64,000 bases of DNA from contig NZ_CP011774.1 of NCBI RefSeq assembly GCF_001412535.1, positions 2,723,501-2,787,500 of the forward strand, read 5' to 3'. This DNA is from Limnohabitans sp. 63ED37-2. Lineage in GTDB: Bacteria > Pseudomonadota > Gammaproteobacteria > Burkholderiales > Burkholderiaceae_C. Below, piece by piece: positions 55,521 through 64,000 of this stretch; position 1 is the first letter of the stretch, and every line of letters starts with the position of its first letter. The notes beneath the pieces were generated by a model that saw nothing but the letters and a program-made list of their open reading frames with translations, did not search any database and was not told the origin of the DNA. The position numbers were made by a program, and so were the translations under genes.

Positions 55521-57001
55521 CAGGGCATGCGGGCCATGACTTCGGCCACGGCAGCGGTGAGTTTTTTGGCGTATGGCACATGCAAAAACTCGTTCGGCCC
55601 ATGCGCGTTGCTCTTGGGTCCGAGCACGCCACAAACCATCATTTGCGCCTTCGGGAAACCGGCACTGAGCATGTTCATGAGCGGAATGGTGCCCCCTTGC
55701 CCGATGTAGCCCACGCCCGCGCCAAAGTGCGCTTGGCTCGAGCTGTTGAGGGCTTGTTCAAACCAAGGCAAGGTGTCGGGCGCGTTCCAGCCGGTGGCAC
55801 CGCCACCCGATTCGAAAGTAACTTTGGCCTGGTAGGGCGCGTTGTCTTCGAGCAGGGCTTTCATCTCGGCCACGGCTTGCGCGGCATCCACCAGGGGGGG
55901 CAAGCGCAGGCTGAGTTTGAAGGCGGTGTAGGGGCGCAGCACATTGCCCGCGTCTTTCAGCGCCGGAAAACCTTCCGCCCCGGTCACGCTCAGTGTGGGT
56001 GTCCAGGTGCGGTTGAGCAGGGCTTGTGTCGGGTCGGTGGTGGTGGGCAAGGCAAAGGTGGTCGAGCCGCCGCAGTCGTAGTGCGCCCACGGGAACCGCT
56101 TGTACACCTCGTCGCCCAAGATGGCGGCGGTGGCCTGCGCTTGCGCCAATCGCTCGGCAGGCACTTCGCAATGGAAGCTGGCGGGCAGCAAGCGGCCGGT
56201 GGTGCTGTCTTCCAGGCGGTCGAGCACTTGGCGCATGATGCGAAAGCTTGACGGCACCAGACCCGAGGCATCGCCCGAGTGGATGCCCTCGGTGAGGATC
56301 TGAACCTTGAGCGTGCCGCTAGCCATGCCGCGCAGGCTGGTGGTCAGCCACAGCTGGTCGTAGTTGCCCGCGCCGCTGTCTAGGCAAATCACCAAGCCCA
56401 CATCGCCCATGCGGGTGCGCAAGGCGTCCACATAAGGCAGCAGGTCATACGAACCAGATTCTTCGCAGGTCTCGATCAGGCCGACGATGCGCGGGTGCGG
56501 TGTTTTTTGGCTTTTGAGCGCCTGCACGGCGGCAATGCTGGCGTAGACCGCATAACCGTCGTCTGCGCCGCCTCGGCCATAGAGCTTGCCGTCTTCGTAC
56601 ACCGGGGTCCAGGGGCCGAGGTCGTTGCGCCAGCCGTTGAACTCCGGCTGCTTGTCCAGGTGGCCGTACATCAGCACTGTCTGGCCCGAGCCCTCGCTGG
56701 CCGCGCGGGTGGCGGCCACTTCAAAAAACATGATCGGCGTGCGACCGGGCAGCTGGATGATCTCGAGGGTGAGGCCTTCCACCTTTTGCGCCTCGACCCA
56801 TTGCGCGGCACGGCGCAGCACCGATTCGATGTGGCCGTGTGCGGCCCAGTCGGCGTCAAACGCGGGCGACTTGGCCGGGATCTCGATGTAATTTTTCAGC
56901 TCGGGCACGATGGTGCTGTCCCAAGCTTGGGTCACGTCGTTCAGGGCGCGGGCGCTGTCGAGCAGGTGGCCGGGCATTTCGCGGTGCAGGGGGGCGTTCA
57001 T
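55520..57001 (-). CDS. M20-family metallopeptidase (dipeptidase-like)
   Basis: A 493-residue zinc peptidase. Metal ligands and catalytic acids are visible as MYGHLDKQPE, GRGGADDGYAVYAS, ETCEESGS, CLDSGAGN and, near the C terminus, GPNEFLHVPYAKK. The dimerisation domain runs about 215-385. This corresponds to the M20 dipeptidase group; substrate not known. An upstream open frame reaches much further, but it covers the divergent MocA-like gene, so the ATG at 57001 is chosen. Confidence 0.92.
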   Translation of the reverse strand: MNAPLHREMPGHLLDSARALNDVTQAWDSTIVPELKNYIEIPAKSPAFDADWAAHGHIESVLRRAAQWVEAQKVEGLTLEIIQLPGRTPIMFFEVAATRAASEGSGQTVLMYGHLDKQPEFNGWRNDLGPWTPVYEDGKLYGRGGADDGYAVYASIAAVQALKSQKTPHPRIVGLIETCEESGSYDLLPYVDALRTRMGDVGLVICLDSGAGNYDQLWLTTSLRGMASGTLKVQILTEGIHSGDASGLVPSSFRIMRQVLDRLEDSTTGRLLPASFHCEVPAERLAQAQATAAILGDEVYKRFPWAHYDCGGSTTFALPTTTDPTQALLNRTWTPTLSVTGAEGFPALKDAGNVLRPYTAFKLSLRLPPLVDAAQAVAEMKALLEDNAPYQAKVTFESGGGATGWNAPDTLPWFEQALNSSSQAHFGAGVGYIGQGGTIPLMNMLSAGFPKAQMMVCGVLGPKSNAHGPNEFLHVPYAKKLTAAVAEVMARMP

Positions 57002-57124
57002 GGTGGGGGCTCCTCGGGGCGGCACAAAAGAAAAACACTTTAGCGTGTTTGGAACAGGCTGACCACGTCGGGCATTCACAGAGGTGACGCCAAAGCGGCA
57101 GCACGGACGCAGGACCTCGGCACA

Positions 57125-57838
57125 ATGTCCGGTCCACCACCCCCACGGAGCGCCCGATTGAATGTGACAACGCTGGCTCAGCCCACCACAGAACCCGCCC
57201 TGCGCGTGGGCGGGTTGGTGCTGGCTGCAGGCGCGGGCAGCCGCATGGGAAACCGCCCCAAATGCCTGTTGCAGTTGAACGGCATGAGCCTGCTGGAGCG
57301 GCAATTGCAGGCCTTGTCGCTGGCGGGTGTGCGGCCCGTGGGGGTGGTGCTCGGGCACCACGTCGAGCGCATCTTGCAAGAAGGGGTGTTGAGCCGTTGG
57401 GCTGCCCAACAGGTACGCAACCCGCGGCCCGATGACGGCCATGTCAGCTCCCTGCGCATCGGCTTGAAGGCCATGCCCGCTGAGCTGGACATGGTGGTGG
57501 TGGCGCTGGCCGACCAACCCTTGATCGATGTGCAGGCGGTGCAAGCGCTGCTGGCAGCCTTTGCGCAGCGCCCAGCTGGCACGCAGATGCTGCAACCGAG
57601 TGTGCAAGGCTTGCCCGGCAACCCGGTGGTGTTCTCTGGCGCAGTGATGGCGCAAATTTTGGCGGGCGACGAACACATGGGCGCACGCCAATGGCAACAG
57701 GCCCACCCCGAAGCCGTGTACCACTGGGAAACTCCCCATGGTCACTACCGCCTGGATGTGGACAATGAAACAGACTGCCAGGCGGTGGCGCAGTTGACAG
57801 GGCAAAGCCTGCACTGGCCGCACGATTTGGACCCCTAA
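57125..57838 (+). CDS. MobA/MocA-like molybdenum cofactor nucleotidyltransferase
   Basis: A 237-residue NTP transferase. LVLAAGAGSRMGNRPKCLLQL is the nucleotide-binding signature, followed by VVALADQPLID and GNPVVFSG. In this gene context it is most likely MocA, the CTP:molybdopterin cytidylyltransferase that makes the MCD cofactor used by two-subunit oxidoreductases such as IorAB. GTP use cannot be excluded by eye. It is 14 bases before xdhC. Confidence 0.86.
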   Translation: MSGPPPPRSARLNVTTLAQPTTEPALRVGGLVLAAGAGSRMGNRPKCLLQLNGMSLLERQLQALSLAGVRPVGVVLGHHVERILQEGVLSRWAAQQVRNPRPDDGHVSSLRIGLKAMPAELDMVVVALADQPLIDVQAVQALLAAFAQRPAGTQMLQPSVQGLPGNPVVFSGAVMAQILAGDEHMGARQWQQAHPEAVYHWETPHGHYRLDVDNETDCQAVAQLTGQSLHWPHDLDP

Positions 57839-57852
57839 AAAAAGAGACCCCC

Positions 57853-58857
57853 ATGAACAGCATCGACATCGACGTGATCCGCACCGCGCTGGACTGGCAA
57901 AGCCGGGGCCACCGCGTGGTCATGGGCACGGTGGTGCGCACCTGGGGCTCGGCCCCGCGCCCACCCGGCTCGCTCATGATCATCCGGGATGATGGCCAGG
58001 TGGCCGGATCGGTGTCTGGCGGCTGCATCGAAGACGATTTGATCCGCCGCGTGGCCGCGGGCGAGCTGGCGCTGCGCCTGCCCGACACCACCACCTACGG
58101 CCAAACCGCCGAAGAGGTGCGCCGTTTTGGATTGCCCTGCGGCGGCTCGGTGCAAGTGGTGCTGGAGCCCCTGTCGGCCCAGTCGCAGCTGCGTGAATTG
58201 CTGGTGCTGATCGAACAACACCAGCGCGTGGAACGCCGCATGGACATGGCCACGGGCATGGTGCGCATGAGTGCGGCCGCCGAAGGCGACAAGCTGCAGT
58301 TTGATGGCCAAAGCCTGACCACGGTGCACGGCCCGCGCCTGCGTTTGCTCATCATTGGTGGTGGCCAGTTGTCGCGCTATTTGGCCAACATGGCCGTGAT
58401 GCTGGACTACCAAGTTACCGTGTGCGAGCCGCGAGTCGAGTACCACGAGGGCTGGGAAGCCATGGCGGGCGTGACCTTGTCCAAAGAGATGCCTGACGAC
58501 CTGGTGCTGGCCATGCGGCTGGACCACAACAGCGCGGTGGTGGCCGTTACACACGACCCCAAGCTCGACGACCTGGCCCTGATGGAGGCACTGCGCTCCC
58601 CAGCTTTTTATGTGGGTGCACTGGGCTCGCTGCACAACAACGCGCAGCGCCGCAAGCGCTTGCTCGACTTTGATGTGAGCGAAGCGGAAGTGCAGCAGTT
58701 GCACGGGCCTGTGGGACTGAACATTGGCGCTTTGACCCCACCCGAAATCGCGCTGAGCATCGTGGCCGAAATGACCGCTATGCGAAGGGGCACGGATTTG
58801 AGCCAAGCGCTCAGCAACTGGCAAGGCTCCAAGACGGTGTGTGGACTGAGCGCTTGA
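57853..58857 (+). CDS. XdhC-family molybdenum cofactor insertion protein
   Basis: XdhC proteins bind the molybdenum cofactor, promote its sulfuration and pass it to molybdenum hydroxylases. The 334-residue protein has VVRTWGSAPRPPGSLMII and GSVSGGCIEDDLI in the N-terminal domain and a Rossmann-like C-terminal domain with LLIIGGGQLSRYLA, AVVAVTHDPKLDDLAL and YVGALGS. It lies between the MocA-like gene and iorAB. Confidence 0.93.
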   Translation: MNSIDIDVIRTALDWQSRGHRVVMGTVVRTWGSAPRPPGSLMIIRDDGQVAGSVSGGCIEDDLIRRVAAGELALRLPDTTTYGQTAEEVRRFGLPCGGSVQVVLEPLSAQSQLRELLVLIEQHQRVERRMDMATGMVRMSAAAEGDKLQFDGQSLTTVHGPRLRLLIIGGGQLSRYLANMAVMLDYQVTVCEPRVEYHEGWEAMAGVTLSKEMPDDLVLAMRLDHNSAVVAVTHDPKLDDLALMEALRSPAFYVGALGSLHNNAQRRKRLLDFDVSEAEVQQLHGPVGLNIGALTPPEIALSIVAEMTAMRRGTDLSQALSNWQGSKTVCGLSA

Positions 58858-59035
58858 GCCTTGTTTCGGTGCCTTGAGACGACACGACACCTCAGGGTTT
58901 GCCCGGGTTTGAGCCTTGTGCGACATCTTGGACGCTGTGGTCGCTTTAACTTCTTGATCTCACGTTGCAGGCGCAAAGCATGTGTTTTGCGCGGCCAATG
59001 GCAGGCTGCACCGCAAGACCCCACTGGAGACACGC

Positions 59036-59509
59036 ATGGTTCGATTCAAAGTCAATGGCGAGGCCGTCTCGGTCGATGCCACACCAGAGACCCCTTTGTT
59101 GTGGGTCATCCGCGAAAAACTCAACCTCACGGGCACCAAGTTCGGCTGCGGCATTGCCCAGTGCGGCGCCTGCACCGTGCACCTGAACGGTGACCCAGTA
59201 CGTTCTTGCGCACTGCCCGTGTCGGCCGTAGAAGGCAAAAACATCACCACCGTCGAAGGCCTGATGAAGACGCCGACCGGTCAAGCTTTGCAAGCCGGTT
59301 GGGTCAAAGCCCAAGCGCCGCAATGCGGCTACTGCCAGTCGGGCCAGCTCATGACAGCGGCCAAGGTGATCAGCGTGGTTAAAAAGAACCTCAGCCGCAC
59401 CGAAATTCTAGAAGCCATGAGCGGCAACATCTGCCGCTGCGGCACTTACAACCAGATCGCCAGCGCGGTCTCGCACGCCCAGAAAACCCTCCAAGGAGGC
59501 AAGGCATGA
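59036..59509 (+). CDS. iorA: (2Fe-2S)-binding subunit of a molybdenum hydroxylase, IorA-like
   Basis: A 157-residue electron-transfer subunit with two clusters: the plant-type site GCGIAQCGACTVHLNG plus a fourth Cys in RSCALPV, and the C-terminal site CGYCQSGQ with ICRCGTYNQI. The ATG at 59036 follows a GGAGA ribosome site. The preceding 178 bases hold no gene; a GCGCAAA/TTTGCGC inverted repeat (58971-58992) lies there. Overlaps the large subunit by four bases. Substrate of the complex is unknown. Confidence 0.93.
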   Translation: MVRFKVNGEAVSVDATPETPLLWVIREKLNLTGTKFGCGIAQCGACTVHLNGDPVRSCALPVSAVEGKNITTVEGLMKTPTGQALQAGWVKAQAPQCGYCQSGQLMTAAKVISVVKKNLSRTEILEAMSGNICRCGTYNQIASAVSHAQKTLQGGKA

Positions 59510-61683
59510 AAACCATGAACACCCCACTGACACCCAGCGTGTCGCGTCGTTCTTTCATCCTCGGCTCGGGCGGTTTGGCTTTGGGCCTGTCTTTTGGCCT
59601 GACACAAACCGAATTGGCACTGGCCCAGGCGCCCGGCGCAGGCGGCTTTGCCCCCAACAGTTGGATCAACATCGGCTTGGACGGCGTGGTGACCTTGATG
59701 TCGCCTGCCTCTGAAATGGGCCAAGGCACCATGACGGCCATGCCCATGCTGCTGGCCGAAGAGATGGACCTGGACTGGAGCCAAGTGCGTGTGGTGCAGT
59801 CACCCAGCGACCCCAAGCGCTTTGGCAACCCCCGCTTTGGTGGCGGCATGACCACCGGCGCTTCGCGCACGGTGCAAGGCTATTACGAGCCGCTGCGCCT
59901 GGCGGGTGCCCAAGCCCGCTTGGTGATGGTGAACGCTGCGGCCCAGGCCATGGGTGTGCCTGCGGGTGAGCTGCGCACCGAAGCCAGCCGCGTGATCCAC
60001 AGTGGTGGCCGCAGCATGAGTTATGCCGACATTGCCAAGGTGGCCACGGTCCCGGCCGAGCTGCCCAAGGTGGACAAGAGCATGCTCAAGCCCATGGCGC
60101 AGTTCCGCCTGATTGGCAAAGACATTCCCCGCGTGGATGTACCATCCAAGTCGAGCGGCCAGGCGCTGTACGGCATTGACCAGCGTTTGCCCGGCATGCT
60201 CTGGGCCTCGGTGCTGCGAGCCCCGGTGCAAGGCGAGACGCCGGAGAGCGTGGACGACAGCGCCGCCCGTGCGGTGGCGGGCGTCAAGAACGTGGTGCGT
60301 TTGCCTTACGGCGTGGCCGTGGTGGCCGATTCCTTCTACACCGCCAAAGTGGCGCGTGACAAACTCAAGGTCGTCTGGAGTCAAAAGTCCAAGGCCCGCG
60401 TGCAGTACACCGACCAAATGCGCGTGGAGTACACCAAACGCGCAGAAGACCTGAACGACAAAGGCGTCGCCTTCATCGCACACGGGGATGCGGCCAAGCA
60501 ATTGGCGGGTGCCACCCGCACCTTCAGCGCCACCTACACCAGCGAAATGGTCAGCCACATTTGCCTGGAGCCGATGAACTGCACCGCGCGTGTGGACGGC
60601 GACAAGATCGAGGTCTGGGCACCCGCCCAGTCGGCCTCGTTTGTGACGGGCACAGTGGCGGGCGCAGCCGGCTTCAAGCCGGAAAACATCAAGGTCAACA
60701 TCACTTTGTTGGGGGGTGGTTTTGGTCGCCGTGTGGAGGCCGACTACTCGGCGGATGCCGCTTTGGTGGCCAAGGCCATGCCAGGCACCCCGATCCAGGT
60801 CATCTGGACCCGCGAAGACGACATCGTCCACGACAAGTACCGCCCCATGACCGGTCAGCATTTGGTGGCCGGTGTGGACGCGCAGGGCAAACTGGTGGGC
60901 CTGCTGCACCGCGTGGTGTCCGAAGGTATTTATTCACGGGTTGTACCGCCAGCCTTCAAGGCAGCCGGCGGCAAGGATGCCCCCGTGATGGAAGGCACCG
61001 AAATCACCTACGACATTCCCGATCACAGCGTGCAGTTCATGATCGAAGAGCGGGGTATCCAGGCCGGCTTCTGGCGTGCGGTGGGTCCGGGCTACACCAA
61101 GTTCGCCATCGAGACCCTGATCGACGAAGTGGCGCGTGGCGTGAAAGCAGACCCTCTGGCTTACCGCATGGACCTGCTCAAGAAACACCCGCGTGGCCAG
61201 GCCGTGCTCAAGGCGGTGGCCGACATGTCCCAATGGGGCAAGGCCAAGTTGCCCAAGGGTCATGCGCTGGGTCTGGCGTTCTCGGACGCCTGGAACACTT
61301 ACTGCGGCATGGTGGTGCAAGTCTCCATCGCCAACGGCCGCCCCAAGGTGCACAAGGTCTGGACTGCCGTGGACTGCGGTCATGCGTTGCAGCCACAAAA
61401 CATCCAGGCGCAAATCGAAGGCTCGGTGATCTTTGGTTTGTCCGCGGCCTTGCACGAACACATGGACTTCAGGGCGGGTGAGCCTCAGCAAACCAACCTG
61501 AACAAGTACCAGGTGCTGCGTGCCAACGAAACGCCCGAAGTGATGGTGAAGGTGATGCCCACCGACAACCACCCCGGTGGCATTGGCGAAGTGGGTCTGC
61601 CGCCCTTGGCGCCAGCCATTGCCAACGCGATCGCCACACTCAACGGCAAGCGCTTGCGCGCTTTGCCTTTCCCGATGGTGTGA
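59506..61683 (+). CDS. iorB: molybdopterin-binding large subunit of an aldehyde/isoquinoline oxidoreductase, IorB-like
   Basis: A 725-residue xanthine-oxidase-family catalytic subunit. It has a twin-arginine leader (SRRSFILGSG then a hydrophobic run and ALAQAPG), so the enzyme is probably exported folded by TatABC. Conserved blocks include MSPASEMGQGTMTA, LLGGGFGRRVEADYS, and the active-site glutamate in HPGGIGEVGLPPLAPA near the C terminus. Two-subunit IorAB enzymes lack the FAD subunit and usually pass electrons to a cytochrome. Natural substrate cannot be read from sequence. Confidence 0.92.
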   Translation: MKTMNTPLTPSVSRRSFILGSGGLALGLSFGLTQTELALAQAPGAGGFAPNSWINIGLDGVVTLMSPASEMGQGTMTAMPMLLAEEMDLDWSQVRVVQSPSDPKRFGNPRFGGGMTTGASRTVQGYYEPLRLAGAQARLVMVNAAAQAMGVPAGELRTEASRVIHSGGRSMSYADIAKVATVPAELPKVDKSMLKPMAQFRLIGKDIPRVDVPSKSSGQALYGIDQRLPGMLWASVLRAPVQGETPESVDDSAARAVAGVKNVVRLPYGVAVVADSFYTAKVARDKLKVVWSQKSKARVQYTDQMRVEYTKRAEDLNDKGVAFIAHGDAAKQLAGATRTFSATYTSEMVSHICLEPMNCTARVDGDKIEVWAPAQSASFVTGTVAGAAGFKPENIKVNITLLGGGFGRRVEADYSADAALVAKAMPGTPIQVIWTREDDIVHDKYRPMTGQHLVAGVDAQGKLVGLLHRVVSEGIYSRVVPPAFKAAGGKDAPVMEGTEITYDIPDHSVQFMIEERGIQAGFWRAVGPGYTKFAIETLIDEVARGVKADPLAYRMDLLKKHPRGQAVLKAVADMSQWGKAKLPKGHALGLAFSDAWNTYCGMVVQVSIANGRPKVHKVWTAVDCGHALQPQNIQAQIEGSVIFGLSAALHEHMDFRAGEPQQTNLNKYQVLRANETPEVMVKVMPTDNHPGGIGEVGLPPLAPAIANAIATLNGKRLRALPFPMV

Positions 61684-61700
61684 TCGGGGCCATCCAGCTT

Positions 61701-61725
61701 CCATCGCCCACCGGATGGGCGATGG
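61701..61725. terminator. convergent hairpin between iorB and otnI
   Basis: CCATCGCCCA and TGGGCGATGG are ten-bp perfect arms around a five-base loop. It lies in the 59-base gap between two converging genes. No T-run on either side, so termination strength is uncertain. Confidence 0.55.
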
Positions 61726-61742
61726 CGCTGGTACAAGCGGCC

Positions 61743-62576
61743 TCAGAGGTAAGGCCGCGCCCAGTTCAGGCCGCGTGAAGTACCACCCGCCGACGCATCG
61801 GCCGGGTTGTACTCACAACCGATCCAACCGTCCCACCCGCACTCGGCCGAAACCTTGTCGATGGTATGGAAAATGTGTGTCCAGTTCACCTCGCCTGTGC
61901 CCGGCTCGTGGCGGTTGGGCACTTCGGCAATCTGGAAATGCCCCACCCGGCCTGTGGGCAGGTACTGGGCAATCTTGGCGCTCAAGTCGCCTTCAACGAT
62001 CTGGCAGTGGAACAGGTCCATCTGCACCTTCACATTCGCAGCCCCCACCGCCTGCACGATGCGGTGCGCGTGGTCTTGGCGGTTGAGGTGAAAACCCGGC
62101 ACGCTGCGGGTGTTGATGGGCTCCACCAGCACATCACGCCCTGCTTTGGCCGCTTCTGCAGCGGCCCATTGCAAGTTGCTGACGAGGGTGGCGTCTGCGG
62201 CATCAGCGCTCACGCCATCAGAGCGCAAACCCACCATGGCGTGGATGCGTGGGCAGTTCAGCGCCTCGGCATAAATGAGGGCTTGTGTAAAACCGATTCG
62301 AAAATCGGCCTCGCGACCGGGGACGCTGGCCGTGCCACGTTGGCCGGTTTCCCAGGCCTTGGCAAAGCCCTCGGTGTCGGTGCCGCCCGGTGGCATGTTG
62401 AACAGCACTTGCTGCAGGCCGTTGGCCTTGAGGCGGGCGGCCAGTTCTTGCGCAGGAAATGCGTAAGGGAACAAATACTCCACGGCCTTGAAGCCGTCTT
62501 GGGCCGCGGCTTCAAAGCGGTCCAAAAACGGCAGGTCGGGGTACATCATCGACAGGTTGGCGGCAAAACGAGGCAT
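61743..62576 (-). CDS. otnI: 2-oxo-tetronate isomerase (hydroxypyruvate isomerase family)
   Basis: OtnI interconverts 2-oxo- and 3-oxo-tetronates in threonate/erythronate breakdown. The 277-residue TIM-barrel protein starts MPRFAANLSMMYPDLPFLDRF, typical of the Hyi/OtnI family, with the glutamate in LVEPINTRSVPGFHL, QMDLFHCQIVEGDL and GHFQIAEVPNRHEPGTGEVNW. Its role as OtnI rather than Hyi is inferred from the adjacent otnC and otnK. The ATG at 62576 is chosen over a longer frame. Confidence 0.9.
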   Translation of the reverse strand: MPRFAANLSMMYPDLPFLDRFEAAAQDGFKAVEYLFPYAFPAQELAARLKANGLQQVLFNMPPGGTDTEGFAKAWETGQRGTASVPGREADFRIGFTQALIYAEALNCPRIHAMVGLRSDGVSADAADATLVSNLQWAAAEAAKAGRDVLVEPINTRSVPGFHLNRQDHAHRIVQAVGAANVKVQMDLFHCQIVEGDLSAKIAQYLPTGRVGHFQIAEVPNRHEPGTGEVNWTHIFHTIDKVSAECGWDGWIGCEYNPADASAGGTSRGLNWARPYL

Positions 62577-62592
62577 GGGGTTCTTTCGAGGT

Positions 62593-63258
62593 TTACCAAC
62601 GGGCGCCAAAGGCCTGGCGAAGTTCGTCCAGTGCGCTGGCGTGCAGGGGTGGTGTGTGGGGATGGAGCTGCATGAGCCGTGCGGTTTCTTCCAGCTCTTC
62701 AAGTGTGGCCATGGCGGCTGCGGGGGTGTCGTGCCAGACATTGGGGCCCAGTCGCGTGAGCATCACGGCGCGGATCGGTGCACCTTGTGCGGCGTATTGG
62801 CGGATCAGCTGAGCCGCTTCTTGGGCCGCATCCGGGCTGCCCGGGCGGTGGTACGTCACCAGAGGCACATGGCCAACTTTCATCACAAAATAAGGCGTGA
62901 TGGGCGGCAGCAATTCGGGGCTGGTGGCGTTCAGGCTGAGCGCCACGCAGTGTGTGCTGTGGGTGTGGATCACGCAGCGCGTAGCGGCATCTGACTCACA
63001 CGCAGCGGCATAAATCTGGCGGTGCAAAGCGATGGTTTTGCTGCCCTTGTCGCCGCTGACCTGTTGGCCTTGCAGATCAAGCTTGGCCAGGCGGTCTGGG
63101 TCAAGAAAACCCAAACACGCATCGGTCGGTGTGATCAGAAAACCATCGTCCAAACGCACGCTGATGTTGCCTGCCGTGGCGTGCACATAGCCGCGCTCGA
63201 ACAGGCTGCGGCCCACGCGGCAAATTTCTTCACGGGCTTGGGTTTCGGCGCTGCTCAT
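62593..63258 (-). CDS. otnC: 3-oxo-tetronate 4-phosphate decarboxylase (class II aldolase family)
   Basis: OtnC decarboxylates 3-oxo-tetronate 4-phosphate to dihydroxyacetone phosphate. The 221-residue protein has the aldolase II metal site CVIHTHSTHCVALS, the N-terminal GNISVRL and TPTDACLGFLD, and YFVMKVGHVPLVTY and MLTRLGPNVW in the second half. It overlaps otnK by four bases and precedes otnI by 16 bases. Confidence 0.9.
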   Translation of the reverse strand: MSSAETQAREEICRVGRSLFERGYVHATAGNISVRLDDGFLITPTDACLGFLDPDRLAKLDLQGQQVSGDKGSKTIALHRQIYAAACESDAATRCVIHTHSTHCVALSLNATSPELLPPITPYFVMKVGHVPLVTYHRPGSPDAAQEAAQLIRQYAAQGAPIRAVMLTRLGPNVWHDTPAAAMATLEELEETARLMQLHPHTPPLHASALDELRQAFGARW

Positions 63259-64000
63259 GCCAAGACTGTAAAGGCTTTGGTGAAAAAGTCTTCGGTGCCA
63301 AAGTTGCCCGACTTGAGCGTGATGTGCACCCCCCCAGTGAATGACGGTGCATGACACCAAGGCACACCGGGGTCGATTTGCGGCCCGATCTGCAGCTGCG
63401 CAATGCCCAGCGCTTGCACACAAGCACCCGAGGTTTCACCGCCAGCCACCACCAACTGTTGCACACCCAAACCCACCAGGCCCCGTGCCACAGCAGCCAG
63501 CGCGTGTTCGACCAAGGCACCCGCCTCGGACACGCCCAGCTGGGCCTGCACGGCTTTGACGGCCTCGGGCTCGGCGGTGGAGTACACCAGCACCGGGCCA
63601 TCTTTCAACAGCGGTGCGGCCCAAGCCAGCACCTGCTGCACCACGGCATCGCTTTGGCCGTGCATCAGCGCCGCAGGGTTGATCGCCATCGCGGGGCGGC
63701 CTGCCCTTTTGAAGTGCGTCACTTGTGCGTTGGTGGCCACAGAGCAACTGCCCGAGACCACGGCTTGCAAGCCCTTGGCCGAAGGCAATTGGCTGGCTTG
63801 CAGCGAAGGCTGGAGGCCAAAGTTAGCGGGCAGGCCAATGGCCACGCCCGAGCCCGCAGTGACCAGCGGCATGCCTTGCAAAGCAGGCCCGAGCCGATGC
63901 AGGTCGTCGTTGCTGGTCGCGTCGACCACGGCCACGCCTACACCTTCAGTGCGCAAAGCAGCGATGCGTTCGCGGATGGCGGCCTCACCTTGTGCCACAG
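63255..64000 (-). CDS. otnK: 3-oxo-tetronate kinase, 5' part outside window
   Basis: OtnK phosphorylates 3-oxo-tetronate before OtnC acts. Only about the C-terminal 248 residues are present; family members are about 420, so the start lies beyond 64000. The nucleotide-binding domain is visible: GSCSVATNAQV, VVAGGETSGACVQALGI, QIGPQIDPGVPW and ITLKSGNFGTEDFFTKA at the C terminus, all typical of the DUF1537/OtnK family. Confidence 0.9.
   Translation of the reverse strand, partial: VAQGEAAIRERIAALRTEGVGVAVVDATSNDDLHRLGPALQGMPLVTAGSGVAIGLPANFGLQPSLQASQLPSAKGLQAVVSGSCSVATNAQVTHFKRAGRPAMAINPAALMHGQSDAVVQQVLAWAAPLLKDGPVLVYSTAEPEAVKAVQAQLGVSEAGALVEHALAAVARGLVGLGVQQLVVAGGETSGACVQALGIAQLQIGPQIDPGVPWCHAPSFTGGVHITLKSGNFGTEDFFTKAFTVLA

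Noticed and set aside
57002..57823. N-terminal extension of the M20 peptidase to 767 residues
   Set aside because: The extra part overlaps the MocA-like gene on the other strand and has no similarity to peptidases; the ATG at 57001 gives the family length.

Overview
The window is a GC-rich stretch of bacterial chromosome. Gene families and gene order point to a betaproteobacterium of the order Burkholderiales, most likely family Comamonadaceae (a Limnohabitans- or Rhodoferax-like freshwater organism). The supporting signs are the mla - yadGH-like ABC - bolA - murA - hisGDCBHAFIE - HIT - tatABC run on one strand, the adjacent gltBD and aroB-dgt, a Bug-type (tripartite tricarboxylate) binding protein, and a short-form HisG. 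No rRNA, tRNA or CRISPR array was seen. About 67 genes fill nearly the whole window, and no gene-free stretch exceeds 300 bases.

Region 1 (1-3090): the 5' part of pdxA, a Nif3-like gene, and a membrane-anchored HtrA/DegS-type protease transcribed the other way. A shared hairpin terminator separates the protease from tat.

Region 2 (3120-22080, minus strand): one long, tightly packed housekeeping run, listed here in transcription order: mlaF-E-D-A-C-B (phospholipid transport), an ABC-2 exporter, a BolA-like gene, murA, hisG-D-C-B-H-A, a hexose-6-phosphate mutarotase, hisF, then after an accessory insert hisI, hisE, a frameshifted membrane gene, HIT and tatA-B-C. Many genes overlap by ATGA. The insert between hisF and hisI (about 6.35-8.05 kb) is AT-richer. 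It carries an intact YefM-YoeB toxin-antitoxin pair with an operator-like palindrome, an orphan ParD-like antitoxin, and a decayed gene with a HEPN-like RX4H motif.

Region 3 (22.1-29.3 kb): glutamate synthase gltBD with a clear sigma-70-like promoter. Immediately upstream lies a REP-associated tyrosine transposase (RAYT) flanked by inverted REP palindromes.

Region 4 (29.3-38.6 kb): an exported ClpP-like/rhodanese fusion (the most unusual protein here), an AtuA pair with a Bug binding protein, and the minus-strand run aroB-dgt-MFS-DUF1415-methyltransferase.

Region 5 (38.6-51.7 kb): a sugar-acid catabolic island. A minus-strand operon (enolase-superfamily dehydratase, two SDRs, FAH hydrolase) looks like a non-phosphorylative oxidative/hydrolytic pathway. 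Divergent from it are a FadR-type GntR regulator with a good operator, a TRAP transporter, an altronate-type dehydratase, an Ldh2-type dehydrogenase, a fructuronate-reductase-like enzyme and a mannonate-type dehydratase, which together suggest uptake and breakdown of hexuronates or aldonates.

Region 6 (51.7-64 kb): prfC, an MFS transporter, an alpha/beta hydrolase, an M20 peptidase, a molybdenum hydroxylase with its cofactor genes (MocA-like, XdhC, IorA, IorB), and the otnI-otnC-otnK cluster for four-carbon sugar acids, whose last gene runs off the window.
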